DNA from: Bacillota bacterium
GTDB lineage: Bacteria; Bacillota; Negativicutes; Sporomusales; Sporomusaceae
DNA: 64,000 nucleotides
Assembly: GCA_017889705.1 (NCBI GenBank)
Contig: JAGGAB010000008.1
Span: 1-64,000 of the forward strand
Reading direction: 5' to 3'
Shown here piece after piece: positions 59,453-64,000 of this stretch (positions within the stretch are counted from its first letter, which is position 1; each line of letters begins with the position of its first letter). The notes below the pieces were generated by a model that was not told the origin of the DNA, ran no database searches, and saw only the letters and a list, made by a program, of their open reading frames with translations. The position numbers and the translations under genes are program-made.

Positions 59453-60604
59453 TTATTTAGGCACAGAAATTAGACTATGTACGGTTTCCCGTACAGCTTT
59501 TTCGCCATGGCTGGCATGAATATTCTGGATACCAATCATGCTTACCTGCGAGAAAATATAATTCCGGAAAGAATAGAAAGCCTTGCCTTTGTTGTCACTT
59601 ATACCATAATCTGCTTTAGCAATATTCTCAATGACCGGAATAGTCCACTTGGCTGCAGGAACACTGACAATCCAGTCATGGTCGCCAAGATACACAAGAA
59701 ATGGCTCTATGGCACGCGGCAGCTTCACAGTATCACCGTTATCAGCCAGCAATCCTTTTTCTATTGGATCTTTACCGGCAATAATAGCAGCTGCTTTAAT
59801 ATATTTTACCAACTTGGCTTCATCGTCCGGTGTACCGGCATTATCATGCGCACTAGCCTGGGCCACAATCACATTTGCCGGTAATCCACGGTAGATAGAT
59901 TCTGCAATGCCTAAAATATGATGAGCTCCAGTGCCGGCAATCTGAAACTCAGGCAAGGAACTGGCATCCGGTTTCCATTGAAAAACCCAGGGTTTATGTA
60001 AGTCATGCAGCAATTGGCCTGCCAAAACAACATCACGGTCAAGCTGTATAGCATTGCTGTCCGAATATCCCTGATATAATCCCATTGAAGATCTAACATT
60101 AAGCGCAGTATGAGTCGCTAATCCGCCCGGATAAGAATGGTGGCTCATATAACCGCTTCCGGCAGTTGCTTCGAAATTTTGCGGTTTAGCGCCATTTGAC
60201 GGAATAGGAGGCAATACCTCCTCTGCTGTCACCGTATCTTTTAGCAAACCCTTCGCTATTAGTTTTGCTCGCAGTTCTTCTCTCGCACTTAGGCTAATAT
60301 ATTGCTGGCCTACTTTAGGTACTGGGTTTGTCAGAATCTCAGTAACATTTGCACGCAGCTTGGCATCATTAAGCGTTTTGGCAGAATCAAGAACAAATTT
60401 ATAGGCATCTTGCACGATTGCAGACCGCTTAGCCATATCATCGGGAGTTAATTTTTTACATTCAACTAGCGATATTGCCGCACCTTTTTTTAACGCTTTG
60501 GCCGAAACCGGCGCCGCCGGCATAGCTGCCAGCATTGTCAGCGCAGCAGCCGCACCGGCAGAAAACTTGAGAAAATCTCGACGTGAAAAATCTTTTTCTT
60601 CCAT
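59453..60604 (-). CDS. Tat-signal HD-domain protein (predicted exported)
   Basis: Likely start MEEKDFSRRDFLKFSAGAAAALTMLA (twin-arginine); GGLATHTALN...LLHDLHK...HHILGIAE HD-type motifs. Confidence 0.75.
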   Translation of the reverse strand: MEEKDFSRRDFLKFSAGAAAALTMLAAMPAAPVSAKALKKGAAISLVECKKLTPDDMAKRSAIVQDAYKFVLDSAKTLNDAKLRANVTEILTNPVPKVGQQYISLSAREELRAKLIAKGLLKDTVTAEEVLPPIPSNGAKPQNFEATAGSGYMSHHSYPGGLATHTALNVRSSMGLYQGYSDSNAIQLDRDVVLAGQLLHDLHKPWVFQWKPDASSLPEFQIAGTGAHHILGIAESIYRGLPANVIVAQASAHDNAGTPDDEAKLVKYIKAAAIIAGKDPIEKGLLADNGDTVKLPRAIEPFLVYLGDHDWIVSVPAAKWTIPVIENIAKADYGISDNKGKAFYSFRNYIFSQVSMIGIQNIHASHGEKAVRETVHSLISVPK

Positions 60605-60845
60605 ATTCAACACCTCATATACGCCCCTTTTCACTATCAAATATCTAGTATTATCTTAGGAAATATTTATCGAATAGTTGTTAACAGAAAGTAAAATTTT
60701 TGTAAAATTTCCATCTTCCGCCTTGAGTCTTGTAAACTTCTAAAAAAAACACAATAACTTCTACAAAAATACAATAACGCCTGATAGAAATTTCAGATTA
60801 TGATTAAGATACTATTGTAAACTTTGTGTAAACGGGAGGCAAGTT

Positions 60846-62252
60846 ATGAAACCTTTTATGGATGAAAACTTTTTGTTGACCACCAAAACAGCTGAAACCT
60901 TGTACCATGATTATGCGAAAAATATGCCGATATTTGATTATCATTGCCATTTAAACCCCAAAGAAATAGCCGAAAATAAGCAATATCGCAATATTACCGA
61001 AGTTTGGCTGGGCGGCGACCATTATAAATGGCGGGCCTTGCGCAGCAATGGCATTGATGAACGCTACATAACCGGTGATGCCCCTGACAAAGAAAAATTT
61101 ATGAAATGGGCGGAAACTATGCCCCAATGTCTGGGAAACCCTCTTTTCCACTGGACTCATTTAGAATTAAAAGCCTACTTTGGCATTGATAAAGTGTTGT
61201 CTCCGGCAACTGCTGAAGAAATCTGGGAGAAATGCAATGCTTTACTTGCTAAGGATGAATTTAGCGCCCGTGGTTTAATTGAACGCTCTAATGTCAAAGT
61301 CATCTGCACAACCGATGATCCTATAGACTCTTTGGAACATCATATTGCCTTGGCCAAAGATGCTTCCTTCAAGACAAAAGTATTGCCGGCATTCCGTCCT
61401 GATAAAAGCTTCAATATTGAAAAACCAGGCTTTGTTGAATGGGTTGCTCAATTAGCGCAAGTATCGGGTACTGCTATCAAAGGTTTGGAAACTTTTAAAA
61501 CAGCTTTAAAGGCGCGGGTTGAATTTTTTCATCAGGTTGGCTGCCGCCTTTCCGACCATGCCTTAGACCCCATCATATTTGCCGCCGGAACCGAAGCCGA
61601 GGCCGATGCTGTTCTCCAAAAGGCTCTTAGCGGCCAAACACTCACTGATAATGAAGTGGCTGTATTTAAAACCAATATCCTCTTGTTCTTAGGCAGACAA
61701 TATGCACGCCTCGCCTGGACGATGCAACTGCATATGGGCACAATTAGAAATGTAAATTCCCGTATGCTTAAAAACTTAGGTCCTGATACCGGCTTTGATG
61801 CCATCGCCGATTACACACTTGCCGAATCGTTGGCTAAATTCCTTGATGCTTTAGATTCCACTGATGAACTGCCTAAAACCATTCTTTATTGCTTAAATCC
61901 CCGCGATAATGAACTCTTAGGCACCATTATCGGTTGTTTCCAAGGCAGCGGCATTCCCGGAAAAATACAGTTTGGCTCAGGCTGGTGGTTTAACGACCAA
62001 AAAGACGGCATGATTAAGCAACTGGTAGCCTTGGCTAATCTTGGACTCTTAAGCCGTTTTGTCGGTATGCTGACAGACTCCCGCAGCTTCCTTTCCTACA
62101 CTCGTCACGAATACTTCCGTCGCATTCTCTGCAACCTGATCGGCGAATGGGTGGAAAACGGCGAGTTCCCCAATGACATTCCCTTATTAGGCAGCATTGT
62201 ACAAAATATCTGCTTTACTAATGCCAATAATTATTTTGGTATTGAAAACTAA
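60846..62252 (+). CDS. uxaC: Glucuronate isomerase
   Basis: [57 protein letters not shown]. Confidence 0.96.
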   Translation: MKPFMDENFLLTTKTAETLYHDYAKNMPIFDYHCHLNPKEIAENKQYRNITEVWLGGDHYKWRALRSNGIDERYITGDAPDKEKFMKWAETMPQCLGNPLFHWTHLELKAYFGIDKVLSPATAEEIWEKCNALLAKDEFSARGLIERSNVKVICTTDDPIDSLEHHIALAKDASFKTKVLPAFRPDKSFNIEKPGFVEWVAQLAQVSGTAIKGLETFKTALKARVEFFHQVGCRLSDHALDPIIFAAGTEAEADAVLQKALSGQTLTDNEVAVFKTNILLFLGRQYARLAWTMQLHMGTIRNVNSRMLKNLGPDTGFDAIADYTLAESLAKFLDALDSTDELPKTILYCLNPRDNELLGTIIGCFQGSGIPGKIQFGSGWWFNDQKDGMIKQLVALANLGLLSRFVGMLTDSRSFLSYTRHEYFRRILCNLIGEWVENGEFPNDIPLLGSIVQNICFTNANNYFGIEN

Positions 62253-62267
62253 AAATAAAGTATTGAT

Positions 62268-62303
62268 AACAGCCTTAGTTCAAAATGAACTAAGGCTGTT
62301 TGT
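62268..62303 (+). terminator. Terminator of uxaC
   Basis: AACAGCCTTAGTTCA aaa TGAACTAAGGCTGTTTG. Confidence 0.85.
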
Positions 62304-62426
62304 TTGCTTTTATTGATGGCGCTTCATAGTACTATAGGTTCCGATCATGCTTGTCTGGCATTAATCCTGGCAAGCAATTCGTGCTATAATTTAGATATAT
62401 TATCATTTAGATCGGAGGAAGTTTTT

Positions 62427-63050
62427 TTGTCATATACTATTGAACTAATACCCCGCCAAGAGCAAACCACCAGCAAGTGGTCTGGCGGCACAACCACACA
62501 AATTGCTATTTTCCCAAAACAGGCTGTTTATGCTGAGCGCAATTTTACCTGGCGTATCAGCTCAGCCTGTGTGGATGTAGAGCAATCAGAGTTTACTTCT
62601 TTACCGGGGATTTGGCGCCTAATCATGGTGCTTGACGGCGAAATGCGGCTTGAACATACCGGTCATCACAGCAGCCATTTGAAAGCCTTTGAGCAAGACA
62701 GCTTTAGCGGTGATTGGACAACCACAAGTTTTGGGAAAGTACGTGACTTTAATGTAATGCTGGCAAACGGTTCAACAGGAACATTAACTGCCCATAGACT
62801 GTCACCACAAGCATCCCTTTCCTTAACCGCACCAACTGCTGAGTCTGAATATTCCCCTCAAACAACTTCAGCTTTTTATTGTGTTGACGAAATAGTAACT
62901 GTTACAATTGCCAATGAAGAATACCAACTGGCCACCGGCGATATGCTGCTACTGACTAGTAGGCAACCGGCATCTCCTCTGGCCATCAGGCTGCGTAATA
63001 CCACCAATACTCCTATTCATATTGTCAAAGCCGATATTAACTACCGATAA
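62427..63050 (+). CDS. HutD-family protein
   Basis: TTG start after GGAGG; SYTIELIPRQEQTTSKWSGGTTTQIAIFP; FTWRISSACVDVEQSEFTSLPGIWRLIMVLDGEM. Confidence 0.82.
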   Translation: MSYTIELIPRQEQTTSKWSGGTTTQIAIFPKQAVYAERNFTWRISSACVDVEQSEFTSLPGIWRLIMVLDGEMRLEHTGHHSSHLKAFEQDSFSGDWTTTSFGKVRDFNVMLANGSTGTLTAHRLSPQASLSLTAPTAESEYSPQTTSAFYCVDEIVTVTIANEEYQLATGDMLLLTSRQPASPLAIRLRNTTNTPIHIVKADINYR

Positions 63051-63064
63051 TATAAAGACAACGC

Positions 63065-63110
63065 AAAAGTGGGTCTGTCTCAACATTCATTGAGGCAGAC
63101 CCACTTTACA
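63065..63110. terminator. Terminator between hutD and the pyruvate:ferredoxin oxidoreductase gene
   Basis: AAAGTGGGTCTGtCTCAA cattcat TTGAGGCAGACCCACTTT. Confidence 0.85.
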
Positions 63111-63140
63111 TGATTCTTTACAGGTAAGACTTAAGCCAGC

Positions 63141-64000
63141 TTACTCTTTTGTAGCGGCAGCTTGCTCAAATGCCTCGCCGTCTTTGGCAAGACGTTTGTA
63201 GGATTCCCGTCTTTCAGCAGCGTCTTGGGCAGTTTTCTCAAACAGCGCATCAGCATGCTCAGGGTATTGTTGTTTGAGGGAAGCATAACGTACTTCGCCC
63301 ATGAGGAATTGTTTGAAGTCAGCAGTCGGCTCTTTGGAATCCAGGCTAAACGGATTTTTGCCTGCTTCTTTAAGGGCCGGGTTGTAACGATACATATCCC
63401 AGTAACCTGCATCAACAGCTTTTTTCGATTCAAGCTGGCTGTTGCCCATACCAATCTTGATACCATGATTGATACAAGGAGCATAAGCGATGATGAGAGA
63501 AGGACCAGGATAAGCCTCAGCCTCAGCAATAGCTTTAAGGGTTTGGGCTTTATCGGCACCCATGGAGATTTGAGCTACATAAACATAGCCATAGCTCATA
63601 GCAATCATGCCAAGATCTTTCTTCTTGGTGGTTTTACCGCTGGCAGCAAATTTGGCAATAGCAGCAGTCGGAGTGGATTTTGAGGATTGACCACCGGTAT
63701 TGGAATATACCTCGGTATCAAATACCATAACATTAACATCTTCGTTGCTTGCAAGCACATGGTCAAGGCCGCCGAAGCCAATGTCATACGCCCAGCCGTC
63801 GCCACCAAAGATCCATTGTGAACGTTTTACGAAGTAATCTTGATTGTCATAGATATCATTGAGTAAGGCATTATTGCCTTTTTCAGCGGTTAAGAGTTCA
63901 ACCAGCTTGTCAGCACGCTCGCGGGTACCGTTGCCATTATCTTTATTAGCCAACCAATCTTCCAGAGCGGCTTTAAGAGCAGGGCTAACAGCAGTTTTAG
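63141..64000 (-). CDS. nifJ: Pyruvate:ferredoxin oxidoreductase, C-terminal part, runs off window
   Basis: QWIFGGDGWAYDIGFGGLDHVLASNEDVNVMVFDTEVYSNTGGQSSKSTPTAAIAKFAASGK; reading frame stays open to base 64000. Confidence 0.95.
   Translation of the reverse strand, partial: KTAVSPALKAALEDWLANKDNGNGTRERADKLVELLTAEKGNNALLNDIYDNQDYFVKRSQWIFGGDGWAYDIGFGGLDHVLASNEDVNVMVFDTEVYSNTGGQSSKSTPTAAIAKFAASGKTTKKKDLGMIAMSYGYVYVAQISMGADKAQTLKAIAEAEAYPGPSLIIAYAPCINHGIKIGMGNSQLESKKAVDAGYWDMYRYNPALKEAGKNPFSLDSKEPTADFKQFLMGEVRYASLKQQYPEHADALFEKTAQDAAERRESYKRLAKDGEAFEQAAATKE

Noticed and set aside
1-64000. CRISPR arrays, prophage, integrase or transposase genes
   Set aside because: No regularly spaced direct repeats and no recognisable phage, transposase or integrase ORF seen in the window

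Overview
This 64 kb window is a chromosomal segment of a low-GC, spore-former-type Firmicute. Gene content suggests an acetogenic member of the Negativicutes (Sporomusa-like); that is inference, not a database result. Almost all of it can be assigned. (1) A Wood-Ljungdahl operon on the minus strand: fchA, folD, a DUF3786-type protein, cooC, fhs, CODH (acsA/cooS), acsB and the start of acsC. (2) UbiD/UbiA, tatC/tatA and polyprenyl synthase. (3) A 2-oxoacid:ferredoxin oxidoreductase cluster (korABCD) next to a phosphate butyryltransferase-like gene and the siroheme decarboxylase pair ahbA/ahbB. (4) The proteostasis block tig-clpP-clpX-lonB-lon-ysxC. (5) A tRNA cluster (Leu, Lys, Lys, Gln and an apparently truncated His). 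(6) hrpB, galE and assorted housekeeping genes. (7) A citrate fermentation locus with a CitA/CitB-like two-component system, a CitMHS transporter, oadA, citXG, citF, citE, citD and a LysR regulator. (8) topB, a Tat-signal HD-domain protein, uxaC, hutD and the 3' end of a pyruvate:ferredoxin oxidoreductase. The best candidate for an undescribed system is a radical SAM/SPASM enzyme (27929-29170) overlapping, via TAATG, a 105-aa peptide in which all 12 cysteines sit in C-x-P motifs, most of them in a CxPRx pentapeptide array (29170-29487). Other notable signals are a 119-bp dispersed hairpin repeat with compensatory changes (one copy supplies the C-terminus of HrpB), a highly structured intergenic region at about 45.24-45.48 kb that looks like a non-coding RNA, a tRNA-His lacking its T-arm, and strong non-terminator hairpins inside the acetogenesis operon.
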